A program made the position numbers and the translations under genes. This document shows, piece after piece, positions 18,667 through 29,044 of a DNA stretch of 64,000 bases. Each line of letters starts with the position of its first letter. Within the stretch, counting starts at the first letter, position 1. The notes beneath the pieces are model-generated. The model was given only the letters and a program-made list of their open reading frames with translations. It ran no database searches and was not told where the DNA came from. The DNA is from Eubacterium nodatum ATCC 33099 (lineage in GTDB: Bacteria; Bacillota; Clostridia; Peptostreptococcales; Anaerovoracaceae), in the NCBI GenBank assembly GCA_000510425.1, contig AZKM01000028.1, forward strand, positions 1 through 64,000, written 5' to 3'.

Positions 18667-18667
18667 G

Positions 18668-18694
18668 AAAAAGCCGGTAGAACCACCGGCTTTT
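18668..18694 (-). terminator. Hairpin terminator after ftsZ
   Basis: Arms 18669-18678 and 18685-18694 (AAAAGCCGGT / ACCGGCTTTT) around a six-base loop, with a T-run at the end on the minus strand. It ends 2 nt before the first ATG of the methyltransferase gene. Confidence 0.8.
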
Positions 18695-18709
18695 ATAAAG
18701 CAAACTTTA

Positions 18710-19843
18710 TTATTTAGTGTTTAGAAATGTTGGAATATCAAATTTAGAATCTGACGGATCCTCTTCTCTCGTCTCTGCAAAAATCTGTTCCAAAGTCACC
18801 TCTTTACCTGCAATGCCATCTTCTGCGGCAATGTTTTTCTGTGCCTTGGCAGATTCCGGAACCTTGAAATTCTGTGCCTTTGTTCCAAGTCCTTCTTCAA
18901 AGCCTGTAGCAATAACAGTAATAGAAATTTCATTATTCATTTCTTCGCTCACAGATGCACCGAAAATCAGGATAGCCTCATTATCCGCCTGTTCTTCAAC
19001 CAAGCTTGCGATCTCGTTCACTTCCATCATTCCTAAATCGTAACCACCGGATACATATAGCAATATAGCCTTTGCTCCACTGATTCTTGTTTCAAGCAGC
19101 GGACTCTCTATTGCTGCGGTAACAGCTTCTTTAGCTCTGTCATCGCCTGTTCCGTGTCCTACGCCCATGTGTGAAACACCTCTGTCTGTCATAACCGATC
19201 TTACATCGGCAAAGTCCACATTGATAAGTGCAAAATCTGAAATTAAATCCGAAATGCCCTGTACACCCTGACGAAGTACATCATCTGCCATCGCAAAAGC
19301 TTCCACCATGGAAGTGTCTTTCGCACAGTTGGCAAGGAGCTTGTCGTTTGGAACCACTACCAAAGAGTCTACATACTTCTTTAAAAAGTCAAGACCTAAA
19401 TCAGCCTGTGCCTTTCTCTTTCTTCCTTCAAATGAAAACGGTTTGGTAACCACCCCCACCGTAAGAATGCCCATATCCTTAGCAGCTTTTGCAATGATAG
19501 GAGCAGCACCTGTTCCTGTACCGCCACCCATACCGGCTGTGATGAAAACCATATCCGTCCCTTCCATCAAATCCGCTAAAGTATCTAAATTCTCTTCTGC
19601 CGATTTTTGACCAATCTCAGGATTGCCTCCTGCACCAAGACCTCTTGTAAGCTTTTCGCCAATCTGAATCTTGGTTTCTGCATTACAACGACCAAGTGCC
19701 TGCTGGTCAGTATTAATCGCGATATATTCAACGCCCTGTAGGTTTGTTTCCAACATTCTGTTTACAGCATTGCAGCCACCGCCACCAACACCAATTACTT
19801 TAATAACAGCACCTTTTGACTGTTCATTTTCAAATTGCAACAT
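18710..19843 (-). CDS. ftsZ: Cell division protein FtsZ
   Basis: The tubulin-like GTPase that forms the Z ring. GTP-binding GGGTGTG is at residues 106-112, the T7 synergy loop [11 protein letters not shown] is in the middle, and the C-terminal partner-binding peptide DIPTFLN is present at the very end. 377 residues is normal. A strong AAGGAGG lies before the ATG. ftsQ ends about 70 nt upstream. ftsA, which often precedes ftsZ, is absent from the cluster here. Confidence 0.97.
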   Translation of the reverse strand: MLQFENEQSKGAVIKVIGVGGGGCNAVNRMLETNLQGVEYIAINTDQQALGRCNAETKIQIGEKLTRGLGAGGNPEIGQKSAEENLDTLADLMEGTDMVFITAGMGGGTGTGAAPIIAKAAKDMGILTVGVVTKPFSFEGRKRKAQADLGLDFLKKYVDSLVVVPNDKLLANCAKDTSMVEAFAMADDVLRQGVQGISDLISDFALINVDFADVRSVMTDRGVSHMGVGHGTGDDRAKEAVTAAIESPLLETRISGAKAILLYVSGGYDLGMMEVNEIASLVEEQADNEAILIFGASVSEEMNNEISITVIATGFEEGLGTKAQNFKVPESAKAQKNIAAEDGIAGKEVTLEQIFAETREEDPSDSKFDIPTFLNTK

Positions 19844-19913
19844 TTAAACTGCCTCCTTGGATCCCATATTATCTGTATTTTATCATATAATAAAAAATTT
19901 TGCACGATTTTTT

Positions 19914-20807
19914 TTAAAAAGCGGGAGAAAAGGAGATATAATTATGATCTCCCAGATTAATTGTGCCCCTTTTTATCTTACTTTTGTATAATTTATTGAT
20001 AACTTTTTGCAAATCTCCGTTATCTATAACTTCTTTCATCCTATCAGGCGTTCCTCTGACAATCAGTGTATCAAACACATAAGCTTCTATATATCTGTCC
20101 TTAACCTGTATTTTTTTAAAGAAAAGGTCTCCTTTATTCATCAGGGCAACCATGGATAAGGTTTCCTTCAAAGTAACCTTTTCCTCTGCACGAACCTGCT
20201 CTCCCACTTTTATTTTACTCAAGGTCAAGCCTTTTAAGAGTGTAAGCTTAGGATCTATGGAACCTATTCTAAGTATGATACCCGATTCAGAAATCACTAC
20301 ATATTTGTTTCCGTATTTGATATTTGCAACCTGCTTTCTTTCCTCCACATCTATTTCCAATGTAGAAGGCAGACGGCGCTTAACATTGACTTCTCTGAAA
20401 TAAGGATTTGTTTCAAGGTTTTTTATAATCTTCTTTTTTCCCGGCTTGAAAATAAGATTATTTCCTGTAACAGCTCCACTCATTACTATCACTTCTTTAT
20501 CTGAATAATAATGATTTCCGGTCACGGTAATCTTATCCACATTGAAAAAAGGAGAAAATAAAAATAATACAAAAGCAATTACAGCGGTTGCTCCCCCCAA
20601 AAGTCTTACCAAATAGTGTTTTTTTCTGTGCTTTTTCTTCTTCCTTTCAACTTCTCTACAGCCAATTTTTTCTATAGTACTTTCTATTGAGTTAGTAACT
20701 ATATTTTTTTTCGGCATTTCTTCACAAGCTTTTGCAAAATCTTTTTTAGAGAAAGTCATAGTCTTGTTTGCTTCTTTATTCTTTTCTTCTTTTATTTTTT
20801 CACCCAT
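19914..20807 (-). CDS. ftsQ: Cell division protein FtsQ/DivIB
   Basis: A bitopic division protein. A charged cytosolic tail (1-62, rich in Lys) precedes one membrane helix (about 68-88) and an extracytoplasmic POTRA domain (about 89-160, VDKITVTGNHYYSDKEV), then the FtsQ beta domain with RRLPSTLEIDVEERK. It is thought to bridge FtsL and the septal synthase. It begins 3 nt after murG. Confidence 0.9.
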   Translation of the reverse strand: MGEKIKEEKNKEANKTMTFSKKDFAKACEEMPKKNIVTNSIESTIEKIGCREVERKKKKHRKKHYLVRLLGGATAVIAFVLFLFSPFFNVDKITVTGNHYYSDKEVIVMSGAVTGNNLIFKPGKKKIIKNLETNPYFREVNVKRRLPSTLEIDVEERKQVANIKYGNKYVVISESGIILRIGSIDPKLTLLKGLTLSKIKVGEQVRAEEKVTLKETLSMVALMNKGDLFFKKIQVKDRYIEAYVFDTLIVRGTPDRMKEVIDNGDLQKVINKLYKSKIKRGTINLGDHNYISFSPAF

Positions 20808-20810
20808 AAA

Positions 20811-21914
20811 CTATTTTAAATCCTCTTTAATACTTTCATAAATCAGTTCTGCCGAATTATGTAAAACGGCTTTTGAACTCATCTCCCCCATAGTCTTAAG
20901 TTTGTGCGGATCACTGCTTAGTCGCATAACCAGATCACTTAAACTCTTTGATGTTAAATTCTTCTCTTCGAGAATTATAGCACCACCCTTATCGGCAACG
21001 GATTTTGCATTGAAATACTGATGGTTTCCTGTCACATTCGGAGACGGAATCAATAAACAAGCTCTCCCGCTTACACACATTTCTGCAACGGACAAAGCTC
21101 CTGCCCGTCCTACCACTAAATCAGCAGCACTTATATAGTCCTGCATCCTGTTTATATAAGGTTCCATCCTAACTCTATCATTTATATCAATCCCCAGTTC
21201 TTTAACTTTCTCCATGATTTCATCATAATACATAGTCCCTGTTCCAAAGAGAAGAACCATATCTTCGTTTTCTGAAATCATTTTAATTAAATCGAACATA
21301 GCGTAATTTATCTGCTCTGCTCCCTGACTTCCCCCAAAGACAAAACAGACAAATTTATTTTCGTCTATATCTAAATTTCTTCTGGCAGATTTTATATCAG
21401 CATTGAAAAATACCTCTCTAACCGGATTTCCCACATATTTATGTTTTTCCGGCTCTTTGAAAAATTCGGAGGCCTCGTTAAAACCCAAGAATACTCTGTC
21501 CACAAATCTCTCAAGCCCTCTGTTGGCCATTCCGGGATAGGCATTTTGTTCGTGAATATAACATTTAGCACCGTATTTATGTCCTGCATATATCACCGGA
21601 AAGCACACGAATCCTCCTGTTCCGATAACTGCATCGGGTTTAAATTTCTTCATTATTTTAAGGGTCTGTCTGACACCTCTAAAAGTTACAAAGCCTGTGG
21701 CTGCAAGTTCAAACACATTACTTTTGTCAAACCATCTGGCAGCAACATATTCTATGGGATATCCGGTTTTAGGAACAATATCTTTCTCCAGTCCGATATC
21801 ATTTCCAATATATAAAATATCGGAATCCGGTTCCCTCTTCTTTATTTCATCTGCTATGGCCAAGGCAGGGTATATGTGCCCGCCTGTTCCTCCTCCTGTT
21901 ACAATCACTCTCAT
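20811..21914 (-). CDS. murG: UDP-GlcNAc:undecaprenyl-PP-MurNAc-pentapeptide GlcNAc transferase
   Basis: MurG makes lipid II from lipid I on the inner membrane face. The N-terminal glycine-rich GGGTGGHIYPALAIADEI, the central IGTGGFVCFPV and the C-terminal GRAGALSVAEM and PSPNVTGNHQYFNA signatures are all present. 367 residues is usual. Its ATG overlaps the ftsW stop by 4 nt, so the two are coupled. Confidence 0.97.
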   Translation of the reverse strand: MRVIVTGGGTGGHIYPALAIADEIKKREPDSDILYIGNDIGLEKDIVPKTGYPIEYVAARWFDKSNVFELAATGFVTFRGVRQTLKIMKKFKPDAVIGTGGFVCFPVIYAGHKYGAKCYIHEQNAYPGMANRGLERFVDRVFLGFNEASEFFKEPEKHKYVGNPVREVFFNADIKSARRNLDIDENKFVCFVFGGSQGAEQINYAMFDLIKMISENEDMVLLFGTGTMYYDEIMEKVKELGIDINDRVRMEPYINRMQDYISAADLVVGRAGALSVAEMCVSGRACLLIPSPNVTGNHQYFNAKSVADKGGAIILEEKNLTSKSLSDLVMRLSSDPHKLKTMGEMSSKAVLHNSAELIYESIKEDLK

Positions 21915-23137
21915 ATAAACTTTTCTCTTTTCTCTGATCTACCTGCTTTATTTTTTCTTACAGACCTTCTTCTCCTGAAAGAAGTTCTTAAACTGCCTCT
22001 GTCTTCCTTACTCTCATATAAAGTCGATTGTCTTGAGATATTTAAAAGTATACCTATACATCCCATAAAAATCCAGAGAGTGTTTCCTCCATAGCTTATA
22101 AACGGCAGTGCAACCCCTGTAGGCGGCATTGACGAAGTTACAACAGCAATATTCAAAATAACCTGAATACCTATCATCATCGTTACTCCGCCGGCAAACA
22201 ACATTCCAAAAAGATCAGGAGCATTTATTGTCACCTTGGCACATCTCCAAATTAGAATTATAAAAACTGTTAACATTACTAAAACTCCTGCCAAACCCAT
22301 TTCTTCGCCTATTATTGCTAAAATAAAATCATTTTGGGGTTCCGGTAAATATAATGTTTTCTGTATACTCTCACCGAGTCCTCTTCCTGTCAGGCCGCCT
22401 GTTCCCAAAGCCAGAAGGGACTGGACAGCCTGAAAGCCATCGTCCTTTGCTGCCTTAAAGGGATCCCAAAAGCTAAAGAGCCGGGTTGCCCAGTATGTTC
22501 CGCTCGTTGCAATCCCACAAACTGCAAGAATACCTAATCCTGCAATTGTTATTATATATTTTAGATCTAAGCCTGCTAAGAATGTCATTCCAACTACAAT
22601 ACCTGCCAAAGTCATAGCAGTAGACAGGTTTGGCTGTTTCATAATCAAGAAAACGCAAAAACCGGTAACGCAAAATATTGGAAGAAGTCCATCCTTAATT
22701 CTGACTATTCTTTCCGGATCATCTGAAATAAACTTTGCAAGTAGAATAATCACTCCTGCCTTTACAATTTCCCCCGGCATAATTGTTATGGGTCCCAGAT
22801 GAATCCATCTTGAGGATCCGTTTACCGTAACGCCTACGGAAGTTATAACCAAAAACAAAAGAAGTATGCTTACAACAGCAAAGCCTTCTGCAATCCATCC
22901 TTTAAAATTATGATAATCCACATAGGACAAAACCCACATGGCTACAGCGCCGATAACGGCAAAGATAAATTGCTTCTTCAGATAACCATAGGGAGATCCT
23001 GATTCATTTATAGACTTATAATAACTTGCACTGAAAATCATCACAACCCCGAATATTACTAAGATTGTAACCAGTATTACTATGATAAAATCGCATTGAT
23101 TCCCTTTTTTGAATAGTTTTAATCTCGTTTTCATCAC
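21911..23137 (-). CDS. ftsW: SEDS peptidoglycan glycosyltransferase FtsW
   Basis: A SEDS-family polymerase with ten predicted membrane segments, working with the septal PBP encoded upstream. Family marks include GSSRWIHLGPITIMPGE, QPNLSTAM and SSMPPTGVALPFISYGG. The C-terminus is a very basic tail (about 375-408, RRRRSVRKNK). The start is either GTG at 23137 or ATG at 23134; the ATG forms TGATG with the murD stop. FtsW is preferred over RodA from position in the cluster. Confidence 0.93.
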   Translation of the reverse strand: MMKTRLKLFKKGNQCDFIIVILVTILVIFGVVMIFSASYYKSINESGSPYGYLKKQFIFAVIGAVAMWVLSYVDYHNFKGWIAEGFAVVSILLLFLVITSVGVTVNGSSRWIHLGPITIMPGEIVKAGVIILLAKFISDDPERIVRIKDGLLPIFCVTGFCVFLIMKQPNLSTAMTLAGIVVGMTFLAGLDLKYIITIAGLGILAVCGIATSGTYWATRLFSFWDPFKAAKDDGFQAVQSLLALGTGGLTGRGLGESIQKTLYLPEPQNDFILAIIGEEMGLAGVLVMLTVFIILIWRCAKVTINAPDLFGMLFAGGVTMMIGIQVILNIAVVTSSMPPTGVALPFISYGGNTLWIFMGCIGILLNISRQSTLYESKEDRGSLRTSFRRRRSVRKNKAGRSEKREKFI

Positions 23138-24513
23138 TTTACCAATCTCGCAACATTATCCTTGAAATGGCATCCTCTCTGCTCGTAGTTATCATACATA
23201 TCCCAGCTTGCACATGCCGGTGACAAAAGAACCGTATCGCCGCTTACCGCAATTTCCTTAGCCTTAGCAACACATTCGTCCATATTTTTACAGTAAACAC
23301 AGTCCATAAATCCTTGCCTGTAAGCCGCATCCCGAATCATATTCCCATCTCTGCCTAAAAGAATTAAAGTCTTTACTTTTCCCTTTAATAGTTTTGCAAA
23401 TTCGCTAAAATCCTGTTCCTTTGCATCTCCTCCGGCAATCAATATTATATTTTTCTCAATTGCCTTGATTGCCGTAATCGCAGCATCGGTATTGGTTCCT
23501 TTAGAGTCATTGTAATACTTTACACCATTGATTTCTCCACAAAACTCTATTCTGTGTTCAACTCCTCCAAATTCTGCTATTCCTCGTCTTATAGTACTTA
23601 TATCAATCCCCGCGAAATACGATATTGCCGCAGCTGCAACCACATTTGCCAAATTATGACGACCTATTATCTTCACATCGCTTACATCGCAAATTTCTAA
23701 AGCAGTTCCGGACTCCTCAGAAATTACGATTTTGCCATCATGTATATAAGCTCCAAATGGTAATTTTTCTTCAATACTGAAAGGTACGATCTTCGCTTTA
23801 CAGCTTCTTGCCAGCCTGTAACAATCAACATCATCTTTATTTATAACAAGGTATCCGTCCTCAGACTGATTTTTAAACACTTTCGCCTTTGCCTGCCCAT
23901 AAGCGTCCATAGTATGGTGCCTGTTCAGGTGATCAGGTGTAAGGTTTAAAATTGCCGATACTGCAGGTTTAAAATACTTGGTGGTCTCAAGCTGAAAACT
24001 GCTGCATTCCGTAACAAGCCAATCATTTTCCTCCGCATCTGCAGAAGCAGAAATAACAGCTATCCCTATATTTCCCACTACAGAGGTTTTTCTTCCGGAT
24101 AGTTTGAATATTTCACCCACCAAGGTTGTAGTCGTCGTTTTACCGTTAGTACCTGTTATTGCAATATAATTCCCTTTACCGATTCTATATGCAATCTCAA
24201 GTTCTCCTATAACCTCTACTCCCTTACTGACAGCATCTCGGATAAATGGCAGCTCAGGGCTGACTCCGGGGCTCAATACGAGCAGATCAAAGGTTTCCAT
24301 ATCATGGGGAAAAGAATTCAGATAGAACTCAGCGCCTTGTCCCTTAAAAAAAGTGATCAGATTCTGATCGAATGAATCCTCCATTTTAGAGTCCTGTATA
24401 TACACCTTTGCTTCCAGCTTAAGCAAAGCCTGTGCCGCTGCAATTCCCGATCTTCCAAATCCTACCACCAGTACATTTGTATTCTTTAAATTTTCCCTGT
24501 TTGTCATTTTCAT
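23134..24513 (-). CDS. murD: UDP-MurNAc-L-alanine:D-glutamate ligase
   Basis: A cytosolic Mur ligase adding D-Glu to UDP-MurNAc-L-Ala. The N-terminal Rossmann domain (VVGFGRSGIAAAQAL), the ATP site ITGTNGKTTTTTLVGE (about 115-130), the central NLTPDHLNRH and the C-terminal NDSKGTNTDAA and LLSPACASWDMYDNYEQRG are typical of MurD. 459 residues is usual. mraY lies 54 nt upstream. Confidence 0.97.
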   Translation of the reverse strand: MKMTNRENLKNTNVLVVGFGRSGIAAAQALLKLEAKVYIQDSKMEDSFDQNLITFFKGQGAEFYLNSFPHDMETFDLLVLSPGVSPELPFIRDAVSKGVEVIGELEIAYRIGKGNYIAITGTNGKTTTTTLVGEIFKLSGRKTSVVGNIGIAVISASADAEENDWLVTECSSFQLETTKYFKPAVSAILNLTPDHLNRHHTMDAYGQAKAKVFKNQSEDGYLVINKDDVDCYRLARSCKAKIVPFSIEEKLPFGAYIHDGKIVISEESGTALEICDVSDVKIIGRHNLANVVAAAAISYFAGIDISTIRRGIAEFGGVEHRIEFCGEINGVKYYNDSKGTNTDAAITAIKAIEKNIILIAGGDAKEQDFSEFAKLLKGKVKTLILLGRDGNMIRDAAYRQGFMDCVYCKNMDECVAKAKEIAVSGDTVLLSPACASWDMYDNYEQRGCHFKDNVARLVK

Positions 24514-24567
24514 ACCCTGCTTTCAAAACTCATCCTATGTCAATCAGCATACAATACTATATTTATC

Positions 24568-25536
24568 TTAAGTATATAGTAAAATCGAGAACGCAAGTAA
24601 ACAGAAGACTATTGTTGCTGTCCAAAACATCATAACAACCTTCGTCTCTTTCATTCCGCCTTCTTCAAAATGATGGTGAAGAGGAGACATTCTGAAAACT
24701 CTCTTTCCCGTTGTCTTAAATGAAATAACCTGAATTATAACAGAAAGTGCCTCCATTACGAATATAAATCCGGCAATCGGAATTAAGAGCTCAATCTTTG
24801 TCATAAATATAGCAGCAGTCATTCCTCCGCCAAGTGCCATAGAACCGGTATCTCCCATAAAAATCTTTGCCGGATATTTATTGAAAAATAAAAATCCAAC
24901 ACAAGCACCTGCTGTGGCAAGTAAGTATATTCCACTGTCCAAGTACCCACATGAAATCACTACATAAGCAAAAAATACTGAAAAAATGCCGCTTACACCT
25001 GCACACAGGCCGTCCATTCCGTCTGAAAGATTAACACTGTTCGACATAGCAACCATTACAAACGCCACAAAAGCCGGAAATAGTACGCTTCCAAAATCTA
25101 TGTCTATTCCAATAAACGGAATCCAAACACTGCTTCCTGCATCCGTAGATTTCATTATATAAAATCCAAAAGCAACTCCCACCATAATCTGCAGTACAAG
25201 CTTCTGCCATGCCCTAAGACCCAGGTTATGTTTTGCGGCAACCTTTATAAAGTCATCTGCAAACCCAATCAGGCCGTAAATAAAACCTACAAATATTATC
25301 ACCAAACTATCCTGACTTCCTTTGGTTCCAATTAAAGTCGCAATTGTTACCGCAAGATAGATAGCAATACCACCCATAGTCGGGGTTCCTTGTTTTACAA
25401 GATGTGACTGAGGACCTTCCTCCCTTATGAACTGACCGAATTGATGTCTCTTTATTACAGGAATTTCAATGTATGTAAAAAGTGCACCCAATACAACTGC
25501 TACGGCAAAAATTGAAAAAACAAATAACTTAAACAT
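24568..25536 (-). CDS. mraY: Phospho-MurNAc-pentapeptide transferase
   Basis: A ten-helix membrane enzyme that makes lipid I from UDP-MurNAc-pentapeptide and undecaprenyl phosphate. Signatures GTPTMGGIAIY, the DD pair in GLIGFADDFIKV, NSVNLSDGMDGL, FMGDTGSMALGG and the C-terminal MSPLHHHFE are present. The start is preceded by an AGGAG site. The gap before it (133 nt) is longer than others in the cluster. Confidence 0.97.
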   Translation of the reverse strand: MFKLFVFSIFAVAVVLGALFTYIEIPVIKRHQFGQFIREEGPQSHLVKQGTPTMGGIAIYLAVTIATLIGTKGSQDSLVIIFVGFIYGLIGFADDFIKVAAKHNLGLRAWQKLVLQIMVGVAFGFYIMKSTDAGSSVWIPFIGIDIDFGSVLFPAFVAFVMVAMSNSVNLSDGMDGLCAGVSGIFSVFFAYVVISCGYLDSGIYLLATAGACVGFLFFNKYPAKIFMGDTGSMALGGGMTAAIFMTKIELLIPIAGFIFVMEALSVIIQVISFKTTGKRVFRMSPLHHHFEEGGMKETKVVMMFWTATIVFCLLAFSILLYT

Positions 25537-25669
25537 CTCCTAATACTTCTCCTAAATTTAAAGCTTCCAACCGAATCTAACGAAACAAACTATAATTGGC
25601 GACTGTCCGATAAGCCTACATAACTTATTAAAACATAAGCATGTTATACTATGATCTGACACACACAAA

Positions 25670-27040
25670 TTATAGATTCATTATCTCATCTGCAATTTCC
25701 CAAAAGTGTCTGGTCATAGACGCCTTTGTCAAAACCAAATCCCCATCCTTTAAAATTTCCTTCAGATGCGGATACAAATCTTCCTTTTTATCAAAATATA
25801 TACCCTTTGTGCCTCCGTCAACAGCACCTCTAACAATATCCTTTGCCTTCGGCTCAATTCCTATTACAAGATCTATCCTATGATCTGCCGCATAAGTTCC
25901 CACCTCATAGTGATGCTTCGGTGTATCATCTCCAAGCTCATTCATGGCACCCAAAATAGCAATTCTACGCTTACTGCCTGTGGTTTCCATTGTTTTTATA
26001 GCTGATTTAACTGAATCCGGTGCAGCATTATATGAGTCATCCAAAACTCTAATTCCTTTGTTTTCACGAACCTTTAGCCGTTTACCTGTAAGTTCCATTT
26101 TCAAAAGACCTCTTTGTGCTTCTTCCCACGAAACCCCGTAAAGGTCGCAGCTTGCAATGGCAAGGGCTGCATTAAGGGCATTATGTGCTCCCGGGATATT
26201 TAAGGTAAATTTTGCTGTTTTCCCTTTAGTCTCAAGCCTAAAGTCTACACCGTCAAGACCTCTGTCAAAAATCTCTTTTACCACATAGTCTTCGGTCCCC
26301 TTTTCCCCTATTGAAATAACCTTATATTCCCCGGAAATTCTGCTTTTATCCAGCATATCATTTGACTCGTTTATAATCAAAACATTATCTTTACCGAAGA
26401 AATCTGTAATCTCCATCTTTGCTTTATATAAATTTTCTCTTGAACCCAAATTTTCAAGATGACTTATTCCAACATTAGTTATTATCGCAACATCCGGTCT
26501 TGTCATATCAACAAGTCTATGAATCTCACCCGCAAATTCCATGCCCTCTTCCAGAACTGCCATCTCAAGATCTGAGGAGAATTTTGATACCGTTAAAGGA
26601 ATTCCCACATCGCTGTTATAATTTTTAATAGGTCTTCCGGTTTTATATTTCTCGCTGAGTATATAATAAACCATATCCCTTGTAGAAGTTTTTCCCACAC
26701 TTCCTGTAACAGCAATTTTTTTTACAGCAATTTTATCCAAGTACCATTTAGTTAATACCTGCAATGCTGCTAATGTATCCTCTACCGATATAAAAGTGCA
26801 TTCGTCAACTCCTTCTATCCATTTCTCATCACTTATGACGCAAAGCCTACATCCTTTATCTACAGCCATAGGTATAAACTTATGACCGTCGGAGGTTTCA
26901 CCTTTCAGCGCAAAGAAAACTTCTTTTTCTTCAAATATTCTTGAGTCGGTACAAATTCCCGTAAAAAATTCATTCTCATTGCCTTTAATCAGTTTTCCCG
27001 ACACAGCCGTTACCAGCTCTCTTGCTGTTATAGCATCCAT
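25670..27040 (-). CDS. murF: UDP-MurNAc-tripeptide:D-Ala-D-Ala ligase
   Basis: The last cytosolic Mur ligase. The N-terminal substrate domain (CTDSRIFEEKEVFFALKG), ATP site VTGSVGKTSTRDMVYYIL (about 112), NVGISHLENLGSRENLYKAKMEI and the C-terminal VLDDSYNAAPDSVKSAI are the MurF pattern. 456 residues is usual. AGGAG precedes the ATG, 9 nt after the PBP gene. murE, which usually sits between the PBP gene and murF, is absent. Confidence 0.95.
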   Translation of the reverse strand: MDAITARELVTAVSGKLIKGNENEFFTGICTDSRIFEEKEVFFALKGETSDGHKFIPMAVDKGCRLCVISDEKWIEGVDECTFISVEDTLAALQVLTKWYLDKIAVKKIAVTGSVGKTSTRDMVYYILSEKYKTGRPIKNYNSDVGIPLTVSKFSSDLEMAVLEEGMEFAGEIHRLVDMTRPDVAIITNVGISHLENLGSRENLYKAKMEITDFFGKDNVLIINESNDMLDKSRISGEYKVISIGEKGTEDYVVKEIFDRGLDGVDFRLETKGKTAKFTLNIPGAHNALNAALAIASCDLYGVSWEEAQRGLLKMELTGKRLKVRENKGIRVLDDSYNAAPDSVKSAIKTMETTGSKRRIAILGAMNELGDDTPKHHYEVGTYAADHRIDLVIGIEPKAKDIVRGAVDGGTKGIYFDKKEDLYPHLKEILKDGDLVLTKASMTRHFWEIADEIMNL

Positions 27041-27049
27041 GTTTTTCTC

Positions 27050-29026
27050 CTATTCTCTGTAAAGATAAATTGTTTCACCCTTTTGAACCCTGGCTCCGGC
27101 CTTTGGATATTGACCGGTGACCTTATAATCCTTCCTGTCGGTTTTGGGGCTAACCTCGTATTTAAGTTTTAACTTTGAAAGTTCATAAGCCGCTTTTCCG
27201 ATGGTCATTCCCTTTAGGTCAGGCACATATTTTACATTTGCATTTCTATCTTCTCCCGAAGCATACTTGGGGCTTATTCCTAAATATGTCAGTGAATTCT
27301 TCAAGAAATTCTGAGCTATCGGTGCAGCAACAGCACTACCGAACTGCGTTCCCTTAGGGCTGTCAACCACCACCAGAACTGCAAGCTTCGGGTCTTCCAT
27401 AGGTGCCATACCCACAAAAGAAGAGTAAGTATCCTTTGTATATTTTCCACCTACGACTTTATCTGCAGTTCCCGTCTTTCCTCCGACTCTGTAACCGGAG
27501 ACCTTGGCATTTCCTCCTCCGCCCTTTCCTACTACAAATTCCATTATGCTCTTCATTTCGGCTGCAGTCTTTGCAGATATAACCTTTCTTACAACTTTAG
27601 TATTGTAAGTTTTAACAGTCTTTCCGCTTCTGTCAGTCATCTTTTTTACTATACGAGGTTCCATCAAAAGCCCCTCATTGCCTATGGAACAAACTGCCGT
27701 CAAAAGCTGTATAGGTGTAACTGCAATACCCTGACCATATGACATCGTCGCAAGATCCACATTTGTAAGACCAACCTCTTTCTTAATAATTGCACTGGTC
27801 TCTGCCGGTAAAGCAACATGGGTGGCATCTGTTATTCCAAACATATCCAGGTAGTTATAATATTTTTTCTTTCCAATCTTCAGTGCGAGGTTTACCTGAA
27901 CTGTGTTACATGAATTCCCCACCGCCTCGGTCAGGGATTGGCTTCCATGACCTGATTTGTTCCAACAGTGCAGAGTTGTTCCGTCAACATTGATTGCTCC
28001 ACTGTCAAAGAACCTGCTTTTAGGCGTTGCCACTCCTTCTTCAAGGGCAGCAGATGTCGTGATAAGTTTAAAAGTAGATCCCGGCTCATACAGGTCGCTG
28101 ACCAAAGGATTACTCCACATTTTGCTCAAATACTTACCCTGCTGTGTACCGGTCATCTTCATAAATGACGCCTTTTCAAATTTAGACACAGGTTCCATAG
28201 CATTGTTGGGATCAAATGAAGGGTTTGTTACCATAGCAAGAATATCTCCCGTTTCCGGATTCATTACAAGGCACATGATTCTCTTTGCCTTTGTTCTTGC
28301 CATACCTGTTTTTACTGCTTTTTCAGCATAATTTTGAAGCACTTCATCTATAGTTAAATGAAGATTATATCCGTCTTTCGCCTTATATAATTTTTGGCTG
28401 CCAAAGGAAAGAGTGTCGCCATTAAGGTCTGTTTCCTTTATCCATCTTCCGGATATTCCGCTTAAGTAATTATCAAATTCTGCTTCTATACCGGTTCTTC
28501 CAACGTTGTCATCCGTTACACTTCCCAGCAGCTTTGCTGCTGCAGTTCCCATAGGATAATACCTTTTGGTACCTTCGGAAATCTCAAGTCCTGAAATCTC
28601 AAGATTTCTCACCTTGTCACATTTTTTCTTTTCCACATATCGTGCAATATTTACAATTGCTGATTTTGAATCAAATTTTTTCAAAACCTTCTCCGATTTC
28701 ATATCCAATGCAAGGGCAAGCTTCTCCGAAATTTCCTTCTTCTTCTCTTCGGTCTTATAGTTTGCGGCTATCTCATTAGGTCTTATCCAAACTGAATATG
28801 AAGTTGCACTTGATGCTAACTCTTTGCCGTTTCTATCATAAATAATCCCCCTGTCAGCCTCAACGGACATATCGGTGGTCTGCTGAGATCTGGCTTTTTC
28901 TCTATATTCATCGGCTTTGACAATCTGAATCCAAGCCATCCTGAATGCCAGCAAAAACACTAGCCACACTATAATCACAAAGGCAAACACCGCCCTTTGT
29001 TTATTCTTTTTTCGTATATCAGACAT
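27050..29026 (-). CDS. Class B penicillin-binding protein (SpoVD/PbpB type) with one PASTA domain
   Basis: A septal or spore-cortex transpeptidase. One membrane anchor (about 13-33) is followed by the dimerisation domain (about 50-220) and the transpeptidase domain with S317-T-F-K, S372-C-N and KTGT (about 516). A single C-terminal PASTA domain (about 598-658) ends the protein; SpoVD has one and Bacillus PbpB two. As the only class B PBP in the cluster it may be the essential septal enzyme, the sporulation one, or both. AAGGGAG precedes the ATG. A terminator-like hairpin lies immediately upstream. Confidence 0.92.
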   Translation of the reverse strand: MSDIRKKNKQRAVFAFVIIVWLVFLLAFRMAWIQIVKADEYREKARSQQTTDMSVEADRGIIYDRNGKELASSATSYSVWIRPNEIAANYKTEEKKKEISEKLALALDMKSEKVLKKFDSKSAIVNIARYVEKKKCDKVRNLEISGLEISEGTKRYYPMGTAAAKLLGSVTDDNVGRTGIEAEFDNYLSGISGRWIKETDLNGDTLSFGSQKLYKAKDGYNLHLTIDEVLQNYAEKAVKTGMARTKAKRIMCLVMNPETGDILAMVTNPSFDPNNAMEPVSKFEKASFMKMTGTQQGKYLSKMWSNPLVSDLYEPGSTFKLITTSAALEEGVATPKSRFFDSGAINVDGTTLHCWNKSGHGSQSLTEAVGNSCNTVQVNLALKIGKKKYYNYLDMFGITDATHVALPAETSAIIKKEVGLTNVDLATMSYGQGIAVTPIQLLTAVCSIGNEGLLMEPRIVKKMTDRSGKTVKTYNTKVVRKVISAKTAAEMKSIMEFVVGKGGGGNAKVSGYRVGGKTGTADKVVGGKYTKDTYSSFVGMAPMEDPKLAVLVVVDSPKGTQFGSAVAAPIAQNFLKNSLTYLGISPKYASGEDRNANVKYVPDLKGMTIGKAAYELSKLKLKYEVSPKTDRKDYKVTGQYPKAGARVQKGETIYLYRE

Positions 29027-29044
29027 TATCTATAACTCCCTTAT

